A DNA stretch of 64,000 bases from Sphingomonas zeae (GTDB lineage Bacteria > Pseudomonadota > Alphaproteobacteria > Sphingomonadales > Sphingomonadaceae), in assembly GCF_014197135.1 (NCBI RefSeq), contig NZ_JACIFA010000001.1:62001-126000 (forward strand). The letters are read 5' to 3'. Within the stretch, counting starts at the first letter, position 1. Every line of letters begins with the position of its first letter. Under the pieces are notes generated by a model, which was given only the letters and a program-made list of their open reading frames with translations, was not told where the DNA came from and searched no databases. The position numbers and the translations under genes are program-made. Positions 32,745-40,901 of the stretch are shown piece after piece.

Positions 32745-33611
32745 ATGACCGTTATTTCTAGCAATGTCAGTGCTTTGCGAGCCACTGCTGCTTCGACCTC
32801 GGCCTCGCTGGCGCTGAGCACCTCGATGCAGCGCCTGTCGACGGGCAACCGCATCAACTCGGCAAAGGACGACGCGGCGGGTCTCGCCATCAGCAACTCG
32901 ATGACCGCGCAGATCCGCGGCATGGCGCAGGGCATCCGCAACTCGAACGACGGCATTTCGATGGCCCAGACGGCCGAAGGCGCACTGAACGAAGTCAGCA
33001 ACATGCTGCAGCGTATGCGTGAGCTGAAGGTTCAGTCGTCCAACGGCACCTATTCGGCCGACGACAAGACGAACATCACGAGCGAACAGGCTTCGCTGGC
33101 CGCGCAGATCAGCTCGGTCGTCAAGAATACCAAGTTCAACGGCACCGCCCTGTTCAACGCCGCGTCGACCGTGTCGATCCAGACCGGCGCGACGACCGCC
33201 GACACGGTCAGCATCAATCTGCGCGATCTGACCGCCACCTATGCGGCCGGTGCGGCGGGTGCGCCGGACACGGGTTCGAAGCTGAGCGACGTGGTCGACT
33301 TCACCGCGGCGACCGACGCGGCCTCGCTGAAGACGGCGGGCGACACGCTGGCGAAATATGACGACGCCATCGCCGACGTGTCGAAGATCCGGGCTGGCCT
33401 GGGTGCGGTGCAGAACCGGCTCCAGTCGGCGGTCAACAGCGCGACCTCGAACATGACCAACCTGACCGAAGCGCGCAGCCGCATCCAGGACACCGACTTC
33501 TCGGAAGAAACCACCGCGCTCGCCAAGGCGCAGATCCTGAGCCAGGCGTCGACCGCGATGCTGAGCCAGGCCAACCAGTCGCAGCAGGGCGTGCTGAAGC
33601 TCCTCGGCTAA
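32745..33611 (+). CDS. fliC: Flagellin (first copy)
   Basis: 288 residues, a compact flagellin of only the D0/D1 core. N-terminal [38 protein letters not shown] and [20 protein letters not shown], and C-terminal [20 protein letters not shown] plus [17 protein letters not shown] are the coiled-coil ends that build the filament. The middle (about residues 140-205) is short and lacks large D2/D3 domains. GGAG eight bases before the ATG. The sigma-28 promoter lies upstream; a second flagellin gene follows on the same strand. Confidence 0.96.
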   Translation: MTVISSNVSALRATAASTSASLALSTSMQRLSTGNRINSAKDDAAGLAISNSMTAQIRGMAQGIRNSNDGISMAQTAEGALNEVSNMLQRMRELKVQSSNGTYSADDKTNITSEQASLAAQISSVVKNTKFNGTALFNAASTVSIQTGATTADTVSINLRDLTATYAAGAAGAPDTGSKLSDVVDFTAATDAASLKTAGDTLAKYDDAIADVSKIRAGLGAVQNRLQSAVNSATSNMTNLTEARSRIQDTDFSEETTALAKAQILSQASTAMLSQANQSQQGVLKLLG

Positions 33612-33663
33612 TCGCCCTGGGCGAATGCCGACCGCGGTTTTCCCCTCGGTCGCGGAAGGTGGA

Positions 33664-33696
33664 CCCCCCGATGCCTTATAATAAGGTGTCGGGGGG
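33664..33696. repeat. 33-bp near-perfect palindrome between the flagellin genes
   Basis: CCCCCCGA (33664-33671) pairs with TCGGGGGG (33689-33696), continuing inward through GCCTTAT / ATAAGGT. It is 53 bases after the first flagellin stop. There is no T tract on the plus strand right after it, so it may be a transcript 3'-end stabiliser or a weak terminator rather than a standard terminator. Confidence 0.6.
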
Positions 33697-33733
33697 CTCC
33701 GCCCGAAAAAATGCGCCCATTTCACTTTTTCTC

Positions 33734-33760
33734 TAAAGCCCGTCTCCAAGCGGTCGTTAC
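33734..33760 (+). promoter_or_regulatory. Sigma-28 promoter of the second flagellin gene
   Basis: TAAAGCCC (33734-33741), eleven bases, then GTCGTTAC (33753-33760). One base (T for C) separates its -10 from the other sigma-28 promoters here. It shows that the second flagellin gene can be transcribed independently of the first. Confidence 0.85.
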
Positions 33761-33823
33761 CCGTCTTGGCAGCTCGACCTTCGCCTTGGGGGCGGCGGAG
33801 AGCTCCGGCTTTGGAGAACGACC

Positions 33824-34669
33824 ATGACGGTTATCGCCAGTAATATTTCGGCGTTACGCGCCTCGAGCGCCAACGGCGCCGCAACGGAAGCGCTGAACGT
33901 TTCGATGCAGCGCCTGTCCACCGGCAAGCGCATCAATTCCGCGAAGGACGACGCTGCCGGCCTCGCCATCGCCGCCTCGATGACCTCGCAGGTCCGCGGC
34001 ATGAACCAGGCTATCCGCAACTCCAACGACGGCATCTCGATGGCGCAGACCGCCGAAGGTGCGCTGGACGAGGTGAGCAACATGCTCCAGCGGATGCGCG
34101 AACTGGCGGTGCAGAAGGCCAACGGCATTTATTCGACCAACGACAAGGCGAACATCACGGCCGAGCAGAACGCGCTGGCCTCGCAGGTGTCGAACATCCT
34201 GTTCAATACGCAGTTCAACGGTCAGAAGCTGCTGGACGGTTCGGCGGGTACCGCGGGGGTCGTCTCCATTCAGGCTGGCGCGAACACCAGCGACGCCATC
34301 AATATGACCTTCACCAACCTGACCACCGATACCGATATCAACGGCGCGATTGCGGTCGTCGACCCCGGTACGGGTCCGAGCACCGTTGCTGCCGCTGCGA
34401 CGCTCGAAAAGTTCGACGCCGCCATCGGCAAGGTCGCCAATATCCGCGCAGGCCTCGGCGCCACGCAGAATCGGCTTCAGTCGGCGGTCAACAACCTGAC
34501 CTCGAACGTCACCAACCTGACGGACGCGCGCAGCCGCATCGAGGATACCGATTTCTCGGCGGAAACCACCGCGCTGGCCAAGGCCCAGATCCTGAGCCAG
34601 GCGTCGACCGCGATGTTGAGCCAGGCCAACCAGTCGCAGCAGGGCGTGCTCAAGCTGCTCGGACAGTAA
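33824..34669 (+). CDS. fliC: Flagellin (second copy)
   Basis: 281 residues, closely similar to the first flagellin at both ends ([70 protein letters not shown]) with divergence in the middle ([20 protein letters not shown] versus the first copy). It also is a compact D0/D1-only flagellin. It has its own sigma-28 promoter and a strong terminator shared with the convergent permease gene. Whether the two proteins co-assemble or form separate filament zones cannot be read from sequence. Confidence 0.96.
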   Translation: MTVIASNISALRASSANGAATEALNVSMQRLSTGKRINSAKDDAAGLAIAASMTSQVRGMNQAIRNSNDGISMAQTAEGALDEVSNMLQRMRELAVQKANGIYSTNDKANITAEQNALASQVSNILFNTQFNGQKLLDGSAGTAGVVSIQAGANTSDAINMTFTNLTTDTDINGAIAVVDPGTGPSTVAAAATLEKFDAAIGKVANIRAGLGATQNRLQSAVNNLTSNVTNLTDARSRIEDTDFSAETTALAKAQILSQASTAMLSQANQSQQGVLKLLGQ

Positions 34670-34759
34670 TTCCCGGATCCTGAGCGCCCCGGCACCGCGC
34701 CCCCACTCGGGTGGCGGGGCCGACCGGCCGCGAGATCCTCACGGACCGGTTTGCAGGAC

Positions 34760-34791
34760 AAACCCCGGCGGCAGCCTTGCCGCCGGGGTTT
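34760..34791. terminator. Bidirectional terminator between second flagellin and LolC/E-like gene
   Basis: AAACCCCGGCGGCA (34760-34773) is a perfect complement of TGCCGCCGGGGTTT (34778-34791) around a four-base loop. A- and T-ends on both sides allow use from either strand. Confidence 0.88.
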
Positions 34792-34800
34792 ACTCGCGTT

Positions 34801-36030
34801 CTATCCGTCGGCGCGCAACACCAAGGCCGGCGAAGTCCGCCCCGCGCGCCAGGCGGGATAAAGGCTGGCCAGCACAGACCCGGCCAGAACGCTCAGCCCG
34901 ATCACCGCCAGTTCGCGTGCCGAAATCCCGATCGGCAGCGACAGGAACACGTCCCATTCCGCCTGCCGCGCCGGGGACAGACGGCGGACGCCGGAGACGA
35001 TCGCGCCGCGTTGGGTCAACAAGGCGGCGGCCAGCGTCAGGCCGATGCCTGCGCCGATCAGCGCGATGATGCTCCCCACGGTGGCGAAGATTCGCATGAT
35101 GCTGCCTGCCGACACGCCCATAGTGCGCAGGATCGCGATCTCGCGCCGCTTGGCCCGCGCGAGCAGGGTCATCGATGACAATATGTTGAACAGCGCGACC
35201 AGGGTGACGAGCCCGACCGCGATGGTCATGCCGATCTTCTCGGTGACGAGCGCGGCGAGCAGCGCGCGATTGGCCTGTTGCCAGCTGGTGATCGGATAGC
35301 CGGGACCCAGCCGCCGCCGGATCGCGGCCGTCACCGCCCCTTCCTGGGCCGCGCCCGTCAGCACCACCGCGACGTGACGGGTGACGACCGAATCGTCGCG
35401 AAGGACGGGCAGCGAATCGAGCGGCGCGAACAACGTCACCTGGTCGCTGCCCTTATCGTCGTCCGGATAGAAGGCGGCGACGCGCGCGGGGGTCAGGTCG
35501 AGCGACAGGGTGCGGTCGGGGCCGACCCGCACTCGACCGATCGCGATCCGGTCGCCGGGGAACAGGCCGAGTTGCAGCGCGGCACTCTGCCCGATCGCCA
35601 CCGCGCCCGCCGGATCGGGGCCATGCGCCAGCGCCGAGCGCATCGTCGGCACGAGTCTATAGAGTGTCTGCGGATCGCGACCCTGTAATTTCACAGGCGT
35701 GATCCGGCCGTCGATCGACAGCCCGGCGGTGATTTCGCGAATCGGTTCGGTCCGCGCGACGCCTGGTAACGGTGCGATCGCGGCGGCGACCTGCGCCTCG
35801 GTCAGCGCGGCGCCGGCGGGCAAGGTGACACTGAGATGTCCGTCGACCGGCGCGACGCTGTCGGCCAGCCTGGTCTGCGCGCCGTTCATGACCGCGATGA
35901 CCAGCACCAGCGCAGCGACGCCGATCATGACGCCGGTGCAGCCGATGCCTGCGACCAGCAGGACCAGCCGCCCGCCTGCACCCGGCCACAGATAGCGCGC
36001 GATCAGATGGCGTTCATGGCGTGCGAGCAT
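34801..36030 (-). CDS. LolC/LolE-family ABC transporter permease
   Basis: 409 residues. The N-terminus ARYLWPGAGGRLVLLVAGIG, CTGVMIGVAALVLVIAVMNG matches the LolC/E permeases that release lipoproteins from the inner membrane. A large periplasmic domain (about 50-265) is followed by three membrane helices with KIGMTIAVGLVTLVALFNIL and RAKRREIAILRTMGVS, the cytosolic coupling-helix motif of FtsX-like permeases. No LolD ATPase is beside it. It lies between the second flagellin gene and fliA on the fliA strand, so it could be read through from fliA across the palindromic repeat. A second, housekeeping LolC/E elsewhere is likely; the role here is unknown. Confidence 0.82.
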   Translation of the reverse strand: MLARHERHLIARYLWPGAGGRLVLLVAGIGCTGVMIGVAALVLVIAVMNGAQTRLADSVAPVDGHLSVTLPAGAALTEAQVAAAIAPLPGVARTEPIREITAGLSIDGRITPVKLQGRDPQTLYRLVPTMRSALAHGPDPAGAVAIGQSAALQLGLFPGDRIAIGRVRVGPDRTLSLDLTPARVAAFYPDDDKGSDQVTLFAPLDSLPVLRDDSVVTRHVAVVLTGAAQEGAVTAAIRRRLGPGYPITSWQQANRALLAALVTEKIGMTIAVGLVTLVALFNILSSMTLLARAKRREIAILRTMGVSAGSIMRIFATVGSIIALIGAGIGLTLAAALLTQRGAIVSGVRRLSPARQAEWDVFLSLPIGISARELAVIGLSVLAGSVLASLYPAWRAGRTSPALVLRADG

Positions 36031-36094
36031 CGGCGTCCCCGGTCATCGGGGACGCGCTTAGTCTAAGTGGAGCCTGTCGGGAATTGTCATTGCA

Positions 36095-36221
36095 ATCCTC
36101 CCCGGCACGGGGAGGGGGACCAGCGAAGCTGGTGGAGGGGGTTCACCGCGAGGGACGACCTGTGTGGAAGCCCCCCTCCGTCAGGGCTTGCGCCCTGCCA
36201 CCTCCCCGTGCCGGGGAGGAT
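36095..36221. repeat. 127-bp palindromic repeat element
   Basis: Outer arms ATCCTCCCCGGCACGGGGAG (from 36095) and its partner ending CCGGGGAGGAT (36221) enclose further hairpins: GACCAGCGAAGCTGGT on the left, CAGGGCTTGCGCCCTG on the right and GAGGGGG / CCCCCCTC near the centre. The same architecture occurs at 56825-56946. Such elements are familiar as dispersed intergenic palindromes in sphingomonad and related genomes. Confidence 0.85.
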
Positions 36222-36225
36222 CAAA

Positions 36226-37044
36226 TTATCGCTGGCTGGCGAGGGCCTTTTTCAGGCGGGCATGGGCCGCGCTCTTGATCTGGCAGACGCGCGCCGCGCC
36301 CACGCCTAGCACCTGGCCGATTTCCTCCAGATTGAGTTCCTCGACATAATAAAGCTGGATCACCATCGCCTCACGCTCGGGCAGCGCGGAGATGGCGGCG
36401 ATCAGCGCGTCGCGCAGGTCGCTTTCGGCCAGCTGCTCGAAGGCGTTGGGCGTGTCGTCCGCGAACCAGGGCAGATCGTCGGCATAGACGTCGTCGATCG
36501 CCTCCATGCGCACGGCTTCGGCGGTCTTGTAGTCGGCGCGCAGCCGCTCGACCGTCACGCCCAGCTTTTCGGCGACCGCCTCGTCAGCCGGGGGCTGGCC
36601 CGCGGTCTGCGACAGCGCGGTGACCGCCTCATGATACTGGCGGCGCCGCCGCATCGCGCCGCGCGTCGTCGTTGCCTGACGCCGGAGCTCGTCGATCATC
36701 GCGCCGCGCAGGCGCGACTTCAGATAATGGCCGAACTCGACGCCGCGCTCTTCGAACGAAGCGGCGGCCTCGACCAGCGCGACCAGGCCGACCTGGACCA
36801 GATCCTCGACCTCGATCAGGCTCGACATCGATCCGTGCACATGCCACGCGATCCGGCGGACCAGCGGCAGATGCTGGCGGATGACGGCGTTCGCGTCGCC
36901 GCCGGGCATCCCTGCGCGACGCGGCGCGGGACGATAGGTCAGCGGCTGATCGGCGACCGTGGGATTGGCCAGCGCGGGATCGAAATTGGCGGGGTTGAAG
37001 GGCTGCGCGTCCATGAACGCGCCGCTCAGGGGATGTGCGCTCAT
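36226..37044 (-). CDS. fliA: Flagellar sigma factor FliA (sigma-28)
   Basis: About 272 residues. Region 2 (IRQHLPLVRRIAWHVHGSM, VEDLVQVGLVALVEAAASFE, FGHYLKSRLRGAMIDELRRQ), region 3 (EAVAEKLGVTVERLRADYKT) and region 4 helix-turn-helix (LPEREAMVIQLYYVEELNLE, EIGQVLGVGAARVCQIKSAA) are complete. It should read the four TAAA-N15-GCCGTTA-type promoters in this window and be held by FlgM until hook completion. Start ATG at 37042-37044 overlaps the flhA stop; a second ATG is at 37014. Confidence 0.94.
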   Translation of the reverse strand: MSAHPLSGAFMDAQPFNPANFDPALANPTVADQPLTYRPAPRRAGMPGGDANAVIRQHLPLVRRIAWHVHGSMSSLIEVEDLVQVGLVALVEAAASFEERGVEFGHYLKSRLRGAMIDELRRQATTTRGAMRRRRQYHEAVTALSQTAGQPPADEAVAEKLGVTVERLRADYKTAEAVRMEAIDDVYADDLPWFADDTPNAFEQLAESDLRDALIAAISALPEREAMVIQLYYVEELNLEEIGQVLGVGAARVCQIKSAAHARLKKALASQR

Positions 37045-39122
37045 GCGGCCAACGCCTGTTGCTGGGGATGATGGGGAGCGCCGATGACGGCGACGACTTC
37101 GACCGCCTTGTCCTCGGGCACTTCGAAGAAGGACAGGACGGGGGTATCGGGCAGGCAGGTGCGCAGCAGCTTGCGCATCGCGATCCGCACGCCCGGCTGG
37201 ACGACCAGCGCGAAGGGCTTGGCCTCGGCGATCAGCGGCTGGGCGGCCTGGGTCAGCGCCTCGGTGATGCGGCGGCCCAGATCGGGTTCGATCACATGGC
37301 GGCGCGCCGTGTCGGCGCGCATGGCCTGGCCCAGCAGCCCTTCGAGCTGACCGTCCAGCGTCATGACGCGCAGCGGTTCGCGCATCCCGCACAGCTTCTG
37401 GATGATGAGCGCGCCCAGCTGCGGCCGGATCAGCTCGACGATTTCCTCGGCGTCGAGCGTCTTCTGGGCCGCCACGGCGATCGCGCTGGCGATGCGGCGG
37501 AACTCCTTCAAGGTGATATTCTCCGAAAGAAGGCCCTTGAGAACCTGGGTCAAAGTGGTGAGCGGCAGCGGGTTGGGGCTGAGCGAGGCGGCGAGTTGCG
37601 CGGCGCGCTCCTTCAGCCCGTCGAGCAGCGACTGGACCTCGTCGGGGCCGAGCAGCTCGGCGGCGTTCGAGGACAGGATATGGTTCAGGTGCGTCGCCAT
37701 GACGGTGCCCGGATCGACGACCAGGTAACCCATGCCGGTGGCGGCATCGGCGTCGCCCTTCAGGATCCAGGTGGCGGGCAGGCCGAAGGTCGGGTCCTTG
37801 ACCGGCTTGCCGTTGAGCTCGCCGAACGCCTGGCCGGTGTCGAGCGCCAGCATCTCGTCGGGCGACACCTGATCCTCGGCGGCGACCACCCCGTTGATGA
37901 GGATGCGATAGCTATAGGGCGCCAGGTTGATATCGTCGCGGACCCGCGCCTGCGGCACGACGAAGCCCAGATCCTTGGACAGCTGGCGGCGGACGCCGGT
38001 GATGCGCGCCATCAGCGGCGCACCGCGACGCTCGTCGACCAGCGGCACCAGGCCGTAACCGATGTCGATATGCACCTGCATCCCGTCGATGACCTCGTCC
38101 CAGCCGATGCGCGAGGGGTCGACCGGCTCGGGCGCGGGGGGGGCGGGGGCGATGACCGGGCGCTTCTCGATCTGGCGCAGCTTCCAGGCGGTGAACCCGG
38201 CGATCCCGGCGGCGGGCAGCAGCACCAGATGCGGCATTCCCGGCAGCATGCCCAGCAGGCCCAGGATCACGGCAACCGGGATCCAGGTCTTGGACGCACC
38301 GAACTGCGACCCGATCTGGCCCGCCAAATCCTTGTCCGACGATACGCGCGTCACGATGGCGGCGGCGGCGATCGACAGCATCAGCGAGGGGAGCTGCGCA
38401 ACCAGCGCGTCGCCGATGGCGAGCAGGATATAGGTCTTGGCGGCGTCGGCGATGCCCATGCCATGGCTGACCGGACCCAGGATCAGGCCGCCGACGATGT
38501 TGGCCGCCAGGATCAGCATCGCAGCGACGGCGTCGCCCTTTACGAACTTGGACGAACCGTCCATCGAACCGTAGAAATCGGCTTCGGTGGAAACCTCGAC
38601 ACGGCGCGCCTTGGCCTGGTCCGGCGTGATCAGGCCGGCGTTCAGATCGGCGTCGATCGCCATCTGCTTGCCGGGCAAGGCGTCCAGGGTGAAGCGCGCC
38701 GAGACTTCCGACACGCGCCCTGCGCCCTTGGTCACGACGATCAGGTTGATGATCATCAGGATCGCGAAGACGAAAAGGCCGACGACATAGTCGCCGCCGA
38801 TCAGGAAGGTGCCGAACGCCTCGATGACATGGCCCGCCGCGCTCTCGCCCTCATGGCCATGGACCAGCACGATGCGGGTCGAGGCGACGTTGAGGCCCAG
38901 GCGGAACAGGGTGGCGAACAGCAGCACGGTCGGAAAGGCCGAGAAGTCGAGCGGCTTTTCCGCATTCAGCGCGACCATCAGGACCGCGAGGCTGATCGCG
39001 ATATTGGCGACGAAAAAGATGTCGAGCAGCGCCGGCGGGATCGGCACGACCATGACCAGCACCAGCAGCAGGATCGCGGCGGGCAGGGCCATGGTGCGGC
39101 CATTGGCGAAGATCTTGCCCAT
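37041..39122 (-). CDS. flhA: Flagellar export gate protein FlhA
   Basis: 693 residues, normal length. Eight N-terminal membrane helices with the FHIPEP-family cytosolic loop (VTKGAGRVSEVSARFTLDAL, PGKQMAIDADLNAGLITPDQ, AKARRVEVSTEADFYGSMDG) and a cytosolic C-terminal domain (DIGYGLVPLVDE, PGTVMATHLNHILSSNAAEL). FlhA forms the export-gate ring that receives substrate-chaperone complexes. It is in a transglycosylase-flhA-fliA operon with three- to four-base gaps or overlaps. Confidence 0.96.
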   Translation of the reverse strand: MGKIFANGRTMALPAAILLLVLVMVVPIPPALLDIFFVANIAISLAVLMVALNAEKPLDFSAFPTVLLFATLFRLGLNVASTRIVLVHGHEGESAAGHVIEAFGTFLIGGDYVVGLFVFAILMIINLIVVTKGAGRVSEVSARFTLDALPGKQMAIDADLNAGLITPDQAKARRVEVSTEADFYGSMDGSSKFVKGDAVAAMLILAANIVGGLILGPVSHGMGIADAAKTYILLAIGDALVAQLPSLMLSIAAAAIVTRVSSDKDLAGQIGSQFGASKTWIPVAVILGLLGMLPGMPHLVLLPAAGIAGFTAWKLRQIEKRPVIAPAPPAPEPVDPSRIGWDEVIDGMQVHIDIGYGLVPLVDERRGAPLMARITGVRRQLSKDLGFVVPQARVRDDINLAPYSYRILINGVVAAEDQVSPDEMLALDTGQAFGELNGKPVKDPTFGLPATWILKGDADAATGMGYLVVDPGTVMATHLNHILSSNAAELLGPDEVQSLLDGLKERAAQLAASLSPNPLPLTTLTQVLKGLLSENITLKEFRRIASAIAVAAQKTLDAEEIVELIRPQLGALIIQKLCGMREPLRVMTLDGQLEGLLGQAMRADTARRHVIEPDLGRRITEALTQAAQPLIAEAKPFALVVQPGVRIAMRKLLRTCLPDTPVLSFFEVPEDKAVEVVAVIGAPHHPQQQALAA

Positions 39123-39125
39123 CGC

Positions 39126-39983
39126 TTAGCCACCCATCCGTGCGAGCATCATATAGGCGAGCCGCGCATGATCGGGCTTGGGCCGCAGCACGCTGTCGCC
39201 GGTCGCCGCGTTTCCGCGCATCCCCAGCTGGTTCATGGTGCTGTTGGCCCAGGCGATCGCATCGGCGGCGCTTTCGTTGTTGCCGGTGACGACGGTCGCG
39301 TCGCCGTTCATGCCCTGCAGCGCGAGCGCCTGCGCGGCGAATTGCAGATTGGCGGCGCGCGTCTCGTCGCTGTCGGCCTGGCTGCCCGCCAGCTTGGCGG
39401 AGAAGCGGTCGTAAATGTCGGAAAGCGAACGCGGCTGGCCGTTGGCGGCGTAGAAGACCGAACGATTGGCGCGCGCGGCGGCCGGGAACATGGATGCGCC
39501 GCTGGCCTGCGGGGTGCGGGCCATCTTGTCCAGGAACTTGGTCGCGCCGCCCAGGCCGAGGAAATGCGCCATGTACAGGTCGGTGCCGTTCGCCTCACGA
39601 CCCAGCGTCGATTCCAGCGCGGACTTGTTGTCCGACGCATGTTCGGCCGCCATCAGCGAGGCGGCGGTGGGATCGTTGCGCAAGCCCATCACCGCCGAGC
39701 GCGCGCCGCCAGAGACATAATAGCGTCCGCCCGACTGGCCGATCGCATCGGCCGCCCAGCCCAGGCCATGCTCGGCGCCGTGCTTCTTGACGACCGCCAG
39801 CCAGCTCTGCTCGACGAACTGATACAGACCCGAGGCCGAGGAAGTGCCGGCGCGGGCATTGGCGTTCAGCCCGGATTCCAGCTTCGCCTGGCCGAGCAGA
39901 TAGCCGAAATCGACGCCCGTGCGGCTGGATGCCAGCGCGATGGCCGATTGGATTCTGGCGTGAGAGACGGGTTGGACGGTCAT
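39126..39983 (-). CDS. Flagellar-cluster soluble lytic transglycosylase (SLT domain)
   Basis: 285 residues. The SLT fold is clear: FGYLLGQAKLESGLNANARA contains the catalytic glutamate, followed by SSASGLYQFVEQSWLAVVKK and DLYMAHFLGLGGATKF. No signal peptide is visible, so export through the flagellar apparatus, as for rod-associated muramidases, or by a non-classical route is likely. FlgJ at 49083 has only the rod-binding half, so this protein probably supplies the missing wall-cutting activity, as SltF does in Rhodobacter. It is the first gene after a sigma-54 promoter. Confidence 0.85.
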   Translation of the reverse strand: MTVQPVSHARIQSAIALASSRTGVDFGYLLGQAKLESGLNANARAGTSSASGLYQFVEQSWLAVVKKHGAEHGLGWAADAIGQSGGRYYVSGGARSAVMGLRNDPTAASLMAAEHASDNKSALESTLGREANGTDLYMAHFLGLGGATKFLDKMARTPQASGASMFPAAARANRSVFYAANGQPRSLSDIYDRFSAKLAGSQADSDETRAANLQFAAQALALQGMNGDATVVTGNNESAADAIAWANSTMNQLGMRGNAATGDSVLRPKPDHARLAYMMLARMGG

Positions 39984-40019
39984 GCTGAGTTAGAAAAGCC
40001 CTTGTTCGGGCCATACTCA

Positions 40020-40034
40020 GCAAGGGGCGTGCCA
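40020..40034 (-). promoter_or_regulatory. Sigma-54 promoter of the transglycosylase-flhA-fliA operon
   Basis: On the minus strand TGGCACG (40034-40028), four Cs, then TTGC (40023-40020): a perfect match to the -24/-12 consensus. It places fliA under the sigma-54 activator, giving the usual cascade from RpoN to FliA. Confidence 0.88.
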
Positions 40035-40083
40035 ATTTTTGCGGGTGCCGGTTCGATCGTACCGAAAATCGGCGTCGGATATG

Positions 40084-40106
40084 AAAAAAGCCCGGAAATC
40101 CGGGCT
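40084..40106 (-). terminator. Rho-independent terminator of flgM-flgN
   Basis: On the minus strand AGCCCGG, a four-base loop and CCGGGCT followed by TTTTTT. It lies about 100 bases after the flgN stop and separates this transcript from the sigma-54 promoter of the next operon. Confidence 0.88.
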
Positions 40107-40136
40107 CTTGGCTGTTTGGTGGATCAGGAGGTGTAG

Positions 40137-40205
40137 CCGGTCTTGCCGGGGTCGCCGCCGCCGATCCGGCAAAACGGCAAGGCGCTGCCGCCCGGCAAAC
40201 GGCAA
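40137..40205. promoter_or_regulatory. CCGGCAA repeat array upstream of the transglycosylase-flhA-fliA promoter
   Basis: TTGCCGG (40143), CCGGCAAAACGGCAA (40166-40180) and TGCCGCCCGGCAAACGGCAA (40186-40205) cluster 110-170 bases upstream of the sigma-54 promoter at 40020-40034, a normal distance for an activator binding region. The motif is shared with the arrays at 32604 and 42731. Confidence 0.5.
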
Positions 40206-40517
40206 TCAGGCGTAAGCGCGCATCGCGGGGCGGTAGCCCATGCCGGAGTCCCCGGTCAGCGTCTGCAGCCGGCGGCGGACATTGGCCGCCATCAGGTTGA
40301 CATAGATGCGGCAAGTCTCGTTCAGGCGATTGGCCTCATCGGCCAGCTCGCGCAGTTCGGGGCCTGCGGGGCCGGTGCCGAGCGCAGCGACCTCTTCGAT
40401 CGCGGCCAGCTTCTCGGTCGTTGCGCGTTCCAGCGCGGCCACGTCGTTGACCTTCAGCGCCGCGATTTCGCGGTGGAGGGCTTCAATGACCCGGATCAGG
40501 GCGTCACGGCGCGTCAT
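40206..40517 (-). CDS. flgN: FlgN-like export chaperone for hook-filament junction proteins
   Basis: 103 residues, all-helical, charged (ALIRVIEALHREIAALKVND, VAALERATTEKLAAIEEVAA, ELADEANRLNETCRIYVNLM). Size, composition and the overlap with flgM identify it as FlgN, the cytosolic chaperone of FlgK and FlgL. Sequence similarity among FlgN proteins is low, so the call leans on position. Confidence 0.78.
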   Translation of the reverse strand: MTRRDALIRVIEALHREIAALKVNDVAALERATTEKLAAIEEVAALGTGPAGPELRELADEANRLNETCRIYVNLMAANVRRRLQTLTGDSGMGYRPAMRAYA

Positions 40518-40807
40518 TTACCATTCCAGTCGAGCTTCAGCGCAATCATCTGGTCGGCGATGGTCGCCGGCAGGATCGGAAAATCGCCATTGGCGATGGC
40601 CTTTTTGATCTGGGCGACACGATCCATGTCGACCGGCGGCTGCGCCGCCAGATTGCGGGCCATGTTGCTGACGCCGCTCATCTCGTTGTTCGCCTTGGCC
40701 AGGTTCGGCGCGGTCTGTGTAGAGCTGGCGAGCGCGTTGGGACGCGTTACGCCGGCGATCCGCGCGACCCTCGCTTCCCCGGCACTCAGCCTTGTTACAT
40801 CCACCAT
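40514..40807 (-). CDS. flgM: Anti-sigma-28 factor FlgM
   Basis: 97 residues. MVDVTRLSAGEARVARIAG and the C-terminal half (PPVDMDRVAQIKKAIANGDF, PILPATIADQMIALKLDWNG) match FlgM; the last part is the FliA-binding helix region. It binds FliA until it is exported through the finished hook. ATG 40807 was chosen over ATG 40834 because the sigma-28 -10 element ends at 40840, so 40834 would be at the very start of the transcript, and because AAAGGG precedes 40807. Stop and flgN start overlap (ATGA). Confidence 0.88.
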   Translation of the reverse strand: MVDVTRLSAGEARVARIAGVTRPNALASSTQTAPNLAKANNEMSGVSNMARNLAAQPPVDMDRVAQIKKAIANGDFPILPATIADQMIALKLDWNGK

Positions 40808-40839
40808 GTCCGCACCCTTTGGTTCCGCTGACATGGAGT

Positions 40840-40866
40840 ATAACGGCCAAGGGCCAGGGTTTTTTA
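40840..40866 (-). promoter_or_regulatory. Sigma-28 promoter of flgM-flgN
   Basis: On the minus strand TAAAAAAC (40866-40859), eleven bases, then GCCGTTAT (40847-40840). The -35 is less G/C-rich than in the other sigma-28 promoters but the -10 and spacing agree. It lies in the flgA-flgM gap, so flgM is made both from the upstream operon and from this late promoter, as known for flgM elsewhere. Confidence 0.75.
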
Positions 40867-40901
40867 GCGGAAAGTTACGCCTCGTGTCGCCTTTTTCGCG
40901 G

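Noticed and set aside
33770..33800. Sigma-54-like TTGGCAGC before the second flagellin gene
   Set aside because: The -12 GC is not at the required distance; the sigma-28 match at 33734 explains the gene better.
37035..40136. Long plus-strand open frame of 1033 codons
   Set aside because: It is antisense to flhA and the transglycosylase, has the His/Arg/Gln-rich composition of GC-rich shadow frames, and no domain.
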